From contig NZ_FSQT01000001.1 of NCBI RefSeq assembly GCF_900143515.1, forward strand, positions 248,001 through 312,000: a stretch of DNA of 64,000 nt. Reading direction: 5' to 3'. The first letter of the stretch is position 1; each line of letters starts with the position of its first letter. The notes beneath the pieces are model-generated. The model was not told the origin of the DNA. It made no database searches and saw only the letters and a program-made list of their open reading frames with translations. Made by a program: the position numbers and the translations under genes. The DNA is from Micromonospora cremea. Its GTDB lineage: Bacteria; Actinomycetota; Actinomycetes; Mycobacteriales; Micromonosporaceae. Positions 37,101 to 45,613 of this stretch are shown piece after piece.

Positions 37101-40100
37101 TCAGACCTTCAGCAGGTCGAAGGCGGCCACCTTGAGCTCGCCGGCGTTGCCGGTGAGCACCCGGTTGGCGCGGGCGATGTCGTTCTTGGCGGGTTGGTAG
37201 TGGTCGAGGTACTCGGTGATGGCCTGGTAGCCGGCCCACCGGCTGCCGGCGATGGCCTTCTGGGTGTCGGCCTCGCGGATCAGGTACTTCAGGGTGCCGA
37301 GGCGCTGCTTGGCGTTGTTGCGGGTCTGCTCGGACGCGTTGTCCTTGACCGGCCACACCTGGCCGACGACCTTCTCGAACTCGCGCATGGTCAGCTCGGT
37401 CTGCAGCATCCGCTCGGCGGCCTTCTCGAAGGTCGCCATGTACTTCCACATCAGGCCCAGCGCCTCGCGCGCCTGGCTGATCTGCGAGGTGACGTTGGAG
37501 GTGTGCCGGAACGTGTAGTGACCGACCGAGTGGGCGAAGGCCGCGCGCTGGGTGTGTCGGGTAGGCCCCTGCCCTCTCAGGCAGAGGCCCCCCTCAGAAC
37601 CGGACGTGCGACTCTCATCGCATCCGGCTCAAGCGGACCCTGGGGCGGCACTTGGGAATCGTGACTGGCACCCTTAGCGGAACCATGGTGCTTCCGGTGG
37701 CAGTCGGAGTGGATGAGTACACGGTTGGATTTGTGATCCGATCCTCCGCGTGAGCGGTAGGTCAGATGGTGCGCGTTGACAGTTCTTGCGGTCGCGATGA
37801 ACCAGTCGGCCCATTCGCGGACGCTGTCGGGCTCGTATGCGGCCCCTTCGATCAGGTCCAGCCCGCACAGCGGGCACAGACCTTTCTGTTGCGCAGCCAG
37901 GTAGACATTCAGCTGCCGATCTGTCTGGGGGTACGTGCCCTTCCTGGTGCGCTCGGCCCAGTACGTTGACAGTGCCGGATCGTCCTTGGAGGCCGAGTCC
38001 TTCACCATCACGTGCCTGCGTATGCGCGTCCAGGAGAACTTTCGCAGATGCGCGCCGGTCTCCTTCTCACCGAAGACCCACTTGTCCTTGCGGGTGGGAT
38101 TGAAGCGCCCGAAGTAGTTGTGCACGATCCAGTCCGTGCTCTTCATCGGGTGCCGCCGTTTGGCCCACCGCATCATCCGCCAGTACATCCAGTTCTCCAG
38201 ACCGTCGAAGGTCCAGCTGGACGCAACGTGGCAGTAGTAGGTGGTCCATCCCTTAATCAGAGGGTTGAGACGCCGGATGAGGTCTCCGGTGGTGGCCGTG
38301 GCCATCTCCTTGACGATCACCCGGATCTTCGTCTTGACCCTCTTGACCGCGTCCTTACTCGGCTTGATCAAGAGCTTTCCGTCGTACCGCCTGACATTGA
38401 AGCCCAGGAAGTCGAAGCCTTCGTCGATGTGGACGACCTTGGTCTTCTCATCGTTGAACGCCAGACCTCTGGGTTCCAGCCACGCGGCCAGGTCCGCCTT
38501 GATCTTTAGTGCTTCCTCCTGTGTGGTGCACAGCACCACGAAGTCGTCGGCGTACCGGATCAGGAAGGGACTGTTCCTCCACAGTCGTTGCTCAGTGGTG
38601 AAACTGGGATCATCCCCTGCGGCCGTTCCCATACCGTGTAGTGCGATGTTGAGCAACAGAGGGCTGATCACACCACCTTGCGGTGTGCCGTCCTCTGTCG
38701 GGGCGAAGCGCCCGTGCTCCATCACCCCGGCCGTGAGCCATCCCTCGATCTCCCTGCGGGCAGGGAAATCGCCGATGGCCTCCAGCAGGCGATCGTGGTT
38801 GATTCGGTCGAACGCACTCGACAGGTCCGCATCCAGCACCCACAGTCTGCGGGAGTCTTTCCGCGACACCGTCTTGAAGATCCGCTCGACCGCGTCGTGG
38901 CACCCTCGTCCGGGCCTGAAGCCGTAGCTCCGGCCTTCGAAGCGCGCCTCCCATTCCGGCTCCAGGGCGTTCTTCACCCTGGCTTGCTCTACCCGGTCCC
39001 TCATGGTCGGGATGCCGAGCGGTCGCATCTTGCCGTTCGCCTTTGGGATGTGCACCCGCCGCACTGGCAGCTTGCTGAACCTCGGTTTGCCGGAGAGCTG
39101 TCTGAGCAGCGATCCCCTCTCGATGTCCCGCAGTGCGATGAACCCGTCCACGCCGGGTGTGCGGCGGCCCATGCTGCGTTGCGTCACCCGCCTGATGGAG
39201 ACCACCAGGTTGCTGCGGGAGCGCAGCATCAGCCTCTGTAGATTCCTGACCTTCTTCAGGTCGTTGTCCTGTGCCGCCTTGAAGATGCGCTGCCTCAGTC
39301 GCCGTACGTCATCCTCTGCCTTGGCCCAATCGATGCTGTGCCAGAGCTGGGTGTCGTTCAAGTCCTTCTTCACTCCGGGGGCCTCTACGGCCACTGTCGC
39401 GGTCATGTCGACCTCCTTTGCGTCTAATCGGGTTTTCTTGATGCTGGCTGCTGTGCTTTGTCCTCTTCAAAGGTCCACCAAGTCCGCGTCAGCTCCCTTT
39501 CGGGCCGGGCCATATAGGCGCCCGTATCCACCGGGTTATGGACGGAGGGCCAAGGTGCCCTGCGTTCCGTCATTTCCCCTAGGCTTTCGCCCCAGTGGCA
39601 TTCGCTTCTCGGACCCTCCTTCGCCCGCAGCGGGATTCGGCCTTCGTTGCCTCAGGCTTACCAGGTTGCCCTGGACCGCTACGGGGTTGTCCTGTTCCAC
39701 TCCGTCCAGGTGCGGACCGGGAGGATGCCTCCTATACCCCGGGGCCGTGGTGACCGTCCGACCGCTGCGCAAGTAGCTGGCCGGCACGTTGGCTTTACAG
39801 CCATTGCCCTACCGCCGTGTTCTGCACCATGCGGCGTTGTCGTTGACGAGGCCTCGTCAGAGGTTCACTCTCGTTCATCCTTCGGTCCTTCCCCTTACCT
39901 TGTGCCAGGTGATGGCCCACCCGGTCTTGAGGTCTCTTTATCGGAGGGCTCCGAACGGCTCCGTTACCAGAACCGCCCGCCTCCTAGGGGACTCGCCCTT
40001 GGTCACTGGCGAGGGGATAGGCATTCCTTATTTACCTATCCCACTGGAGTGGAGCGGCTTTCAGGCCGCACTCGCGCACACCACCCGGATCGGGCTGGCG

Positions 40101-40606
40101 TCGACCCGCAGGGCGGCGGTGCCGTCGTGGGAGGTCGTGCCGATGAGGTAGAGGTCCAGCCGGTCCACCCCGGCGATCTCCATGGCGTCCGGCAGCTTCA
40201 TCGTGACGAACACGCTCTTGCCGCGGCGGAGGCTGCCGGCGGTCTCGAAATGGGCGCCGCCCACCTGATCGACCAGGCGATCGAGCATCTCGGCGCACTG
40301 CTCGTTCTGGACCACGGTGTAGTCGGTGCCGACGATGCCCAGGTACTCCGTATCGCCGGTGACGGGGTTGCGGCGCACGGTCATCCGCTTGTCGTCGGCG
40401 GGGATCTGCACCTCGACCCCGTTGACGATGTCGATGCCGACGGTGCGGATGGTGCGTACGCCCCAGTCGCCGAGCCGGGCGGCGGACATGATCTCCTCTG
40501 CCTTCATCGTGTCCTGGGTGACGGTGCCCAGCTGGTGCCAGGCCGACAGGCGGGCGCTGGCGAAGGCGGTTGTTCCGTCGGCGTACGTCTCGAGTTCGTG
40601 CGGCAC
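37101..40606 (-). CDS. DUF932 protein gene interrupted by a group II intron
   Basis: Exon 1 is 40606-40072 (535 nt, GTG start after GGAGAAC); exon 2 is 37555-37101 (455 nt). Joined, they give an unbroken 329-aa protein. Exon 1 ends '...SPIRVVCA' and exon 2 continues 'NTQRAAFAHSVGHYTFRHT', exactly the conserved DUF932 order; the Asn codon is split 1+2 bases by the intron. DUF932 proteins are found in phages and plasmids, function unknown. Unspliced transcript would give a 181-aa truncated product ending in intron sequence. Confidence 0.85.
37577..39406 (-). CDS. ltrA: Group II intron reverse transcriptase/maturase with HNH endonuclease
   Basis: 609 aa from ATG 39406 (AAAGGAGGTCGAC before it). 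The RT domain (about 80-345) has 'MRPLGIPTMRDRVEQARVKN' cited in part, D193 in 'LDADLSSAF', 'TPQGGVISPLLLNIAL' and the catalytic YADD (285-288). The maturase X domain (about 370-470) has 'RLNPLIKGWTTYYCHV'. The HNH endonuclease (about 505-575) has C511-x2-C514, 'NAHHLTYRSRGGSDHKSNRV' and 'HSDCHRKHH'. It promotes splicing and retrohoming. The C-terminal 30 residues are encoded by domain V/VI sequence. Confidence 0.93.
   Translation of the reverse strand: MTATVAVEAPGVKKDLNDTQLWHSIDWAKAEDDVRRLRQRIFKAAQDNDLKKVRNLQRLMLRSRSNLVVSIRRVTQRSMGRRTPGVDGFIALRDIERGSLLRQLSGKPRFSKLPVRRVHIPKANGKMRPLGIPTMRDRVEQARVKNALEPEWEARFEGRSYGFRPGRGCHDAVERIFKTVSRKDSRRLWVLDADLSSAFDRINHDRLLEAIGDFPARREIEGWLTAGVMEHGRFAPTEDGTPQGGVISPLLLNIALHGMGTAAGDDPSFTTEQRLWRNSPFLIRYADDFVVLCTTQEEALKIKADLAAWLEPRGLAFNDEKTKVVHIDEGFDFLGFNVRRYDGKLLIKPSKDAVKRVKTKIRVIVKEMATATTGDLIRRLNPLIKGWTTYYCHVASSWTFDGLENWMYWRMMRWAKRRHPMKSTDWIVHNYFGRFNPTRKDKWVFGEKETGAHLRKFSWTRIRRHVMVKDSASKDDPALSTYWAERTRKGTYPQTDRQLNVYLAAQQKGLCPLCGLDLIEGAAYEPDSVREWADWFIATARTVNAHHLTYRSRGGSDHKSNRVLIHSDCHRKHHGSAKGASHDSQVPPQGPLEPDAMRVARPVLRGASA
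37597..37630 (-). ncRNA. Group II intron domain V
   Basis: 34 nt on the minus strand: GAGCCGGATGCGATG, loop GAGA-type, then CGCACGTCCGGTTC. It contains the AGC catalytic triad and the two-base bulge that bind catalytic metal. A GC-rich domain VI stem (GGCCTCTGCC/GGCAGGGGCC) follows to the splice site. Confidence 0.9.
39407..40071 (-). ncRNA. Group II intron 5' ribozyme region (domains I-IV part)
   Basis: 665 nt between the 5' splice site and the maturase start. No protein is encoded; this is the expected place and size for domains I-III and the start of IV. Secondary structure was not computed. Confidence 0.75.
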
Positions 40607-40628
40607 GGGGTTCTCCTTTTCGATGTGC

Positions 40629-40662
40629 CGCGGGGGCCGAGCGCAGGCGCTCGGCCCCCGCG
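40629..40662 (-). terminator. Strong hairpin upstream of the DUF932 gene
   Basis: CGCGGGGGCCGAGCG (40629-40643), loop CAGG, CGCTCGGCCCCCGCG (40648-40662): a perfect 15-bp stem between the multi-winged-helix gene and the DUF932 start. Confidence 0.8.
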
Positions 40663-40683
40663 ATGGGTTGGGGATGGTGCGGG

Positions 40684-41964
40684 TCAGGACTGCTCGGCGT
40701 CGTTGTTGTCCTGGCCGGGGTGGTCCGCGCTGGTGTTCGGGGTGGGGTTCTGGTCGGGCTGGGCCGGGTAGGCGAAGGTCAGCGGCGCGTCGGAGACCAG
40801 GAGGATCCGGCCGGCGGCGGCGGCCTTGGTGCAGTTGTTGCGTACCGCCCCGGAGCTGACCGCGCGACCGAGCCGTCCGCTGATGGCGGTGGCGATGTCC
40901 TGCGGGCTCATCGCCTGGCCCGGGGTCGCGGCCAAGACGTCAAGGGTCAGCTTCTCCAACTCGCCCCGGCCGAACGGCTGGCTGCCGTCGGCGTTGGCGG
41001 TCGCGTCGCTGCGGCGGCCCACGCCCGCGGTGATGCCCGGCGCGCGCGGCGGCGTGCGCCGGGGCAGGGTGACGACGTGGGTCTCGCCGTCCGGCGCGAG
41101 GACGTGCAGGGTGCCGTCCGTCCGGATCAGGGGCAGCACCGCCGCCGTGGCGCTCGGCGCAGTCGCCAGGCCACGGATGACCTGGTAGCACAGCGGGCAG
41201 CGGGGCGGCTGCGGGTTCGGGTCGACCTCGCTGGCCTTGGTCGGGCCGGCGATCCACCGCTGCGGCAGGTCGGGCAGCCGGCGGGCGGCGTCGGCCTGCT
41301 CCATCGCGGTCAGCAGCCGCGAGGCGCTCGGGTGACTGATACCGCTCTCGGCCACGATCACGTCGAGACTCGCGCCGTCGTCGCCGTAGTCGGCCAGGAC
41401 ACCCTTGATGGCCATGACCTTGCGGTCACCAGGGCGAGTGGGCTGCACGGCGGCGACCGTCGGTGCCTGCTCGTCCTTGCCACTGTCGGCGTCGTCGTCG
41501 GGCGTGTCGTCGTGGTCGGTGGCGTCGTCGCTGTCGATCTGGCTGCCCGGCTGCTCGGTCGTCTCGGTGACCGGCTTGGCATCGCTGCCGTGGTCCGGTC
41601 GGTCGTTCTCGGCGTCGTGGACCACTTCGGTGCGCTGGTCGCTCAACTCCGTGTCCGGACGGTCGGCCGCGTTGTCGGCGTCAGGGTCGCCGAAGTCGGT
41701 CTCGTCGGCGGCGTCGACGGGCGTGCGGGCGGTGGCGTCGGTCGGCGCGGCGAGGGTCCACCGTGTGGGGGTGCCCTCGGCGGGGTCGGCGTCGGTGTCC
41801 GCCGCGACGATGACACCGGCGTCGGCCAGGGTTTTGATCGCCTTGTCGGTGGTCGAGCGGGCCTTGCCGGACTTATCGGCCAACTCGTGGAGGTTGCCCT
41901 GACCGAGGTCGGTCAGGGCGTCGAGGACGGCCTGCGTGGCAGGCGTCAGGGACAGGTGTTCCAT
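40684..41964 (-). CDS. Multi-winged-helix DNA-binding protein, candidate element regulator
   Basis: 426 aa. An N-terminal MarR/IclR-like winged helix (about 1-70; 'NLHELADKSGKARSTTDKAI') is followed by an Asp-rich acidic linker (75-165). A second helix-turn-helix region has 'SLDVIVAESGISHPSASRLL' (about 200-225), then 'PPRCPLCYQVI', and a third has 'SPQDIATAISGRLGRAVSSG' (about 355-375). Three HTH units and an acidic middle are unusual. It could be the factor that reads the CTGTCAG motif of this element, but no direct evidence exists. Confidence 0.65.
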   Translation of the reverse strand: MEHLSLTPATQAVLDALTDLGQGNLHELADKSGKARSTTDKAIKTLADAGVIVAADTDADPAEGTPTRWTLAAPTDATARTPVDAADETDFGDPDADNAADRPDTELSDQRTEVVHDAENDRPDHGSDAKPVTETTEQPGSQIDSDDATDHDDTPDDDADSGKDEQAPTVAAVQPTRPGDRKVMAIKGVLADYGDDGASLDVIVAESGISHPSASRLLTAMEQADAARRLPDLPQRWIAGPTKASEVDPNPQPPRCPLCYQVIRGLATAPSATAAVLPLIRTDGTLHVLAPDGETHVVTLPRRTPPRAPGITAGVGRRSDATANADGSQPFGRGELEKLTLDVLAATPGQAMSPQDIATAISGRLGRAVSSGAVRNNCTKAAAAGRILLVSDAPLTFAYPAQPDQNPTPNTSADHPGQDNNDAEQS

Positions 41965-42136
41965 CAGGGTTTCCTCCTCGGGAACTGGTGGGGACGTCCG
42001 GCACGGTGGGGTGCCGGGCGGTGGTGTGCCGGGTCGCGGGCAGCGGTCAACGCGGCAGGCGCGTGTCGTGGTGCGCTGCTAAGGGGTGCCGCTCAGGTGC
42101 GGCCCGGTGGTCGTGGCGGTGGGCCGGACCGGCCGG
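41965..42136. other. Spacer with weak hairpins
   Basis: Between the multi-HTH gene and the next upstream gene; GCCGC-N6-GCGGC near 42088-42103 and GGCCGG repeats. No gene or clear promoter box. Confidence 0.35.
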
Positions 42137-42726
42137 TCAGTGGCCGGGGACGGCCTCGTCGTCGGCGGCCTGCAGGATGTAGAGGCGGTCCTCGGTCGGG
42201 TCGCGGTAGATCCCGGCGTCGGCGTGGGACAGCCACAGCGGGTTGACGCTGCCGGGCGGGCGGAGCATGGCGTCGGACGGGCCGACCCTGATGTGGGTGG
42301 CGTGCCCGGCGAGGTTCTGTCGGCGGCAGAAGTCGGTGTGGGGCAGGACGACCAGGACCGGGTCACCGGGGTTGACGTAGCGCCGCCGCACCGACCGGCC
42401 CGGGTTCGCTTCGGCGTACGCTGCCCGCGCCTCGTCGCCGATGAGGGTGTCGATCCAGTTGCGGGTGTACCGGTACTCGCGGGCCAGCTCCCTGATGGTC
42501 TGCACCGGGCCGGCGACCGTGTCGGTGGAACCGTTCAGGTCGTCTTCGTTGATCAGTAGGGCGCGCAGCCGGTCCACCGCGAGCAGCAGCTCGGTGCGCA
42601 GGTGCCGCAGATTGCGGCGGCTTCGGGCAGGTGCGCGGCGGCGGGGACGGGGTCGGCGGCGTGTTGGTCGAGGGTGCGGTCGGTTGTCGCGGTGATCCAG
42701 CGGCTGATGGTGTCGCAGTGCGGCAT
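42137..42726 (-). pseudogene. Hypothetical element protein with probable frameshift
   Basis: The frame from ATG 42726 reads 'MPHCDTISRWITATTDRTLD' and is protein-like up to 'AAHLPEAAAI' but stops at 42553. The next frame continues naturally as 'RHLRTELLLAVDRLRALLIN' to the stop at 42137, with 'TIRELAREYRYTRNWIDTLI' (an HTH-like unit) and 'VNPGDPVLVVLPHTDFCRRQ'. One missing base near 42600 would join them into about 196 aa. Alternatively there are two small overlapping genes with a GTG start at 42577. Function unknown. Confidence 0.5.
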
Positions 42727-42739
42727 GGGGTCCCCCGCT

Positions 42740-43468
42740 TCAGGTGGTGAGGTGGGCGAGTTCGGCGGGGTCGAGTTGGTTCGGGGTGCGGTTGCGCCAG
42801 GTGTCGGAGTGGCGCAGGTGCCACCAGCGCAGCAGGGACCGGCAGGCCGGGGCGAGGTCGTCGCACGCGGGTAGGGGATACGCCATCGTGGGCGGGGGCT
42901 GGTGCAGCGAGGCGATGTATGCGGTTGGCGTCCACCCAAGGGCGCTTTCGCTGACCTCGCCGATGACGCGGTCCGAGTAAGGGATGTCGAAGGCGCTGCT
43001 GGCTTCGCTGTCGGGCACCACCAACCACGTGCGGGGCTCGCGCCGCCGCAGGGTGGCCACACCGTGCGATGGGTCACCCGGGTACAGCAGGAGGTGCCGC
43101 TGGTCGTCGTCGCTGATTGGCCGGTGGTTGCGCCAGGCCCGGTAGGCGACAAGGAGCGCAGGTCCGAGGACGAGGTGCCGCTCGCGGGCGACGAGCGCGT
43201 CGGTGAGGGTTTGGTGATAGCCAGCGAGGTGCAGGTCGGCGCGGGCAGCCAATCCGTGTCGTGCCTGCTCGGCGAGTGCACCAGTGCGAGCAAGGGCCTG
43301 GTCGAGCGCGGTGGTGCTGGCGGTGAACTCGCGGGCGGTTTTGTGCAGGACGCGGGCGAGGTCGCCGAGGGCGTCGAGGGTGGCCGTGTCGTGGCGCCAG
43401 AGGTGCTCGGGTAGGACGTCGTTGGTGTCGGCGGCGATGCGCCGCAGCGCGGGATCGGTCAGGAACAC
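42740..43468 (-). CDS. Hypothetical element protein
   Basis: 242 aa. The N-terminal half is helical ('ALGDLARVLHKTAREFTAST', 'LDQALARTGALAEQARHGLA'). The C-terminal half has 'WLVVPDSEASSAFDIPYSDR' and ends in Trp-rich 'SLLRWWHLRHSDTWRNRTPN'. The ATG follows GGAGAGACC. It ends 13 bases before the next gene starts, so they share a transcript. No family recognised. Confidence 0.62.
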   Translation of the reverse strand: MFLTDPALRRIAADTNDVLPEHLWRHDTATLDALGDLARVLHKTAREFTASTTALDQALARTGALAEQARHGLAARADLHLAGYHQTLTDALVARERHLVLGPALLVAYRAWRNHRPISDDDQRHLLLYPGDPSHGVATLRRREPRTWLVVPDSEASSAFDIPYSDRVIGEVSESALGWTPTAYIASLHQPPPTMAYPLPACDDLAPACRSLLRWWHLRHSDTWRNRTPNQLDPAELAHLTT

Positions 43469-43518
43469 GAGGTCTCTCCTTTGCAGGCGGTCGGGTGGTG
43501 GGCATGGCGAAGGCCGGC

Positions 43519-43533
43519 CGCAGCGGGGCTGCG
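43519..43533 (-). terminator. Possible hairpin between element genes
   Basis: CGCAGC-GGG-GCTGCG (43519-43533), extended by CCGG/CCGG with one mismatch. It follows the stop of the gene at 43558-44250. Confidence 0.45.
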
Positions 43534-43557
43534 ACCGGTCCTGGGTGCTTCAGGCGG

Positions 43558-44250
43558 TTAGGCGATGGCGACGGCGCACAGTCGGGCGCGGGATTGCAGG
43601 CTGCGCAGGTAGCCGCACGCGTCGTTGAGGAAGCGGAACTGGTCAGCGACGGAGTCACTGGCCGGGGTGAGCAGTCGGCCGTCGGTGGTGATCAGCGCGT
43701 CGCCGATCAGGGCGATGCGCCAGTGCAGCCCGACGTAGGTGGCTTCGCCGGCTTGGTAGACGGACAGCTCGTACGGGTCGAAGGAGAGGGCGAGCATCGC
43801 CAGGACTCGGGGTTGCTGCTCGAAGCGGCGGCGGGCTTCGGCCAGGCGGAGCTTGGTCGGGTCGGCGTGGTGCTGGGCGAGGTAGTCCTCCCACGGTTGA
43901 GCCGGACGGGTCGCCGCAGCGATGTGGGTGTTCCAGGCACGCCAGCGCAGGGCGGCGTCGTTGGCGGCCTTGGCCGCGGTGCCGGTCAGGTCGAGGCGAC
44001 CCTTGCGGCCGCCGGCGGCCATGGTGACCGCGCCGAAGCGGCGGGCGGCGTCGAGCAGGTAGTAACCGAGGAAGCGGGTCAGCCAGCCGATGAGGCGGCG
44101 GTGGCGGACGTGGTAGCGGCGGGCCGGGGTGCCGTTGGCGTGCAGGAGGTCGTTGACCTTTTCCGAGGCGGCGAACCAGTCGGCGTCCTCGCCGGGGGCA
44201 AAGCAGACGGTGACGACGACCTGTTCGGACTGCGGTATGGGCGTGGGCAT
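43558..44250 (-). CDS. Hypothetical element protein
   Basis: 230 aa from ATG 44250 (GGGAGC site). 'QVVVTVCFAPGEDADWFAAS' and 'RLIGWLTRFLGYYLLDAARR' are near the N-terminus; 'LTPASDSVADQFRFLNDACG' is near the end. Mixed alpha/beta, no signal peptide. It stands first in its unit, downstream of two CTGTCAG sites. Not recognised. Confidence 0.62.
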   Translation of the reverse strand: MPTPIPQSEQVVVTVCFAPGEDADWFAASEKVNDLLHANGTPARRYHVRHRRLIGWLTRFLGYYLLDAARRFGAVTMAAGGRKGRLDLTGTAAKAANDAALRWRAWNTHIAAATRPAQPWEDYLAQHHADPTKLRLAEARRRFEQQPRVLAMLALSFDPYELSVYQAGEATYVGLHWRIALIGDALITTDGRLLTPASDSVADQFRFLNDACGYLRSLQSRARLCAVAIA

Positions 44251-44472
44251 GGCAGGGTGCTCCCTTCGACAGGGGTGGGCCGGGATGGGTTGCGTCGTGG
44301 TGCCACCGATCGCGGTGTCTGTGCTGGGAAGCTGCCGTGGGAGGCGCGGGGCGTGGATCACGAGCCGACCGGGAGGTGGGCTGGGTGATCCTGCTGGCGC
44401 GGGCAGGTCCAGGGGGAACAGATGGGCGGCGGTGCGAGCAGAGAGAGAAGAAGCTGCACCGTAGCTGCGTGA

Positions 44473-44496
44473 CCTGACAGCACCAGCTCTGTCAGG
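44473..44496. promoter_or_regulatory. CTGTCAG operator candidate, site 1
   Basis: CCTGACAG, 8-base spacer, CTGTCAGG: a perfect 8-bp inverted repeat in the upstream region of the 43558-44250 gene. The same half-site recurs at 44544, 44554, 45499-45512 and 52149-52193. Confidence 0.65.
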
Positions 44497-44520
44497 AGTG
44501 GCGAGCATGCCTTTGAGCTG

Positions 44521-44560
44521 CATTGACAGGATTCGTCGCGGGACTGTCAGGCTCTGTCAG
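44521..44560. promoter_or_regulatory. CTGTCAG half-site cluster, site 2
   Basis: TTGACAG (44523-44529) faces CTGTCAG (44544-44550), which is repeated exactly 10 bases on (44554-44560), one helical turn. The last copy overlaps the stop codon of the replication-relaxation gene. Confidence 0.55.
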
Positions 44561-45408
44561 AGCACGAAGCCGCTCTCGTCGTAGTTCGGGTTGTCCGCCA
44601 CGGGCTGGCCGTGGTCGCTGGGCAGTTCGGTGAGCCGGACTCGGCCGGTGCCGCCGCCAGTAAGCCAGACCGCTTCGGCAGGGTCGGTGGGGTGGGTGGC
44701 GGTCGCAAGGGGAGCGCTGTCGCGCCGGCCGCGCAGGAGCCGGTGCAGGTGTTCCTCGCGTTGTTCACTGCCGAGCCAGAACAGCACCGGGTAGCGGGGG
44801 CCGCCGCGGTGGATCAGTTGTGCGTACCGGTCGAGCTTGGCCACCACCCTGCCGAGGGGTTCGGTGCCGGTGTCGGCCTCCAGGAAGAACCCGACCGTGG
44901 TGTCGGTGGCGCTCCACAGGCCGTGTCCGTCAGCGGTGATGGTGCGGAACTGCTTGGTGGTCATCGTCTCGGACCACCACCGGTCCAGGCGCGCCTCGGG
45001 GTGCCAGCGGGCGTACACGGTGAGCCGGACGAAGAACTCGTTGGCCGTGAGCAGGTGGGTCAGGTTCGGGTTGGCCGAGAGCCGGTCGACGCTCTGGCGG
45101 CTGGCGCGGACGGTGGGCTCGGGGCGGTGGTGAGCGGCGGCCTGGAAACGCTGCCCTTGGTGGCCGAGCGTCCAGTGCCACGGATGGCTGCCGCCTCCGG
45201 CGCGGGCGAACCGGAACCGGTCCAGCAGGCCCAGGGCGGTCAGCTCGCCGAGGCGGATCTGACAGGTCCGGCGGGCGAGGAACAGCATGCGGTGGATCTG
45301 ATCGGTGGTGAGGACCCGGTGGTCGTCGAGCAGTTGGAGCAGCTGACGGTCACGGCTGGTGATGTGGGGGTAGATGGCCAGCAGGCTGGCCGAGCGAGAT
45401 TGAGGCAT
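44557..45408 (-). CDS. Replication-relaxation family protein
   Basis: 283 aa from ATG 45408. A winged helix near the N-terminus ('LLQLLDDHRVLTTDQIHRML', 'RTCQIRLGELTALGLLDRFR') leads to an alpha/beta domain with 'WWSETMTTKQF', 'DGHGLWSATDTTVGFFLEAD' and 'LDRYAQLIH'. This is the Replic_Relax (PF13814) layout, proposed to help relax or initiate plasmid/element replication. It lies alone between the type IV operon terminator and the 44473-44560 sites. It is the only plausible DNA-processing factor recognised in the block. Confidence 0.75.
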   Translation of the reverse strand: MPQSRSASLLAIYPHITSRDRQLLQLLDDHRVLTTDQIHRMLFLARRTCQIRLGELTALGLLDRFRFARAGGGSHPWHWTLGHQGQRFQAAAHHRPEPTVRASRQSVDRLSANPNLTHLLTANEFFVRLTVYARWHPEARLDRWWSETMTTKQFRTITADGHGLWSATDTTVGFFLEADTGTEPLGRVVAKLDRYAQLIHRGGPRYPVLFWLGSEQREEHLHRLLRGRRDSAPLATATHPTDPAEAVWLTGGGTGRVRLTELPSDHGQPVADNPNYDESGFVL

Positions 45409-45498
45409 AGGTGGATTCGCCCTTGGAGAGAGAGTCCCGTAGGGAGTCTGGATGAGTTGATCTCGGCTTTGGTTCTGCCGTGGGGTGGGTTGGGGCAG

Positions 45499-45512
45499 GT
45501 CAGGCACCTGAC
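45499..45512. promoter_or_regulatory. CTGTCAG-type operator candidate, site 3
   Basis: GTCAG-GCAC-CTGAC, extended to CTGACAGG on one side. It lies 91 bases upstream of the replication-relaxation start and just after the type IV operon hairpin. Confidence 0.55.
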
Positions 45513-45526
45513 AGGCCAGGTGTGGA

Positions 45527-45571
45527 GGGCTCGTGTGGGGGCTCGTGTCGCGGACACCCCCACACGAGCCC
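45527..45571 (-). terminator. Terminator of the type IV secretion operon
   Basis: GGGCTCGTGTGGGGG (45527-45541) pairs perfectly with CCCCCACACGAGCCC (45557-45571); the loop itself can fold (TGTC-GCG-GACA). It starts 43 bases after the coupling-protein stop. It is the longest stem in the block. Confidence 0.82.
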
Positions 45572-45613
45572 CCGGTGCCGCACCCAACCGAGCCCCGGCA
45601 GGAGCGGCGGGCA

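Larger units (their letters stand above)
37556..40071 (-). mobile_element. Group II intron, 2516 bp, complete
   Basis: Inserted in the DUF932 gene in sense orientation, as splicing requires. The 5' end is GTGCG (40071-40067, matching GUGYG) and the 3' end is AC (matching AY). It encodes a reverse transcriptase/maturase and carries a canonical 34-nt domain V (37597-37630) followed by a domain VI hairpin to 37556. Boundaries were set by restoring the reading frame of the host gene; splice ends, frame and host protein all agree. Confidence 0.92.
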
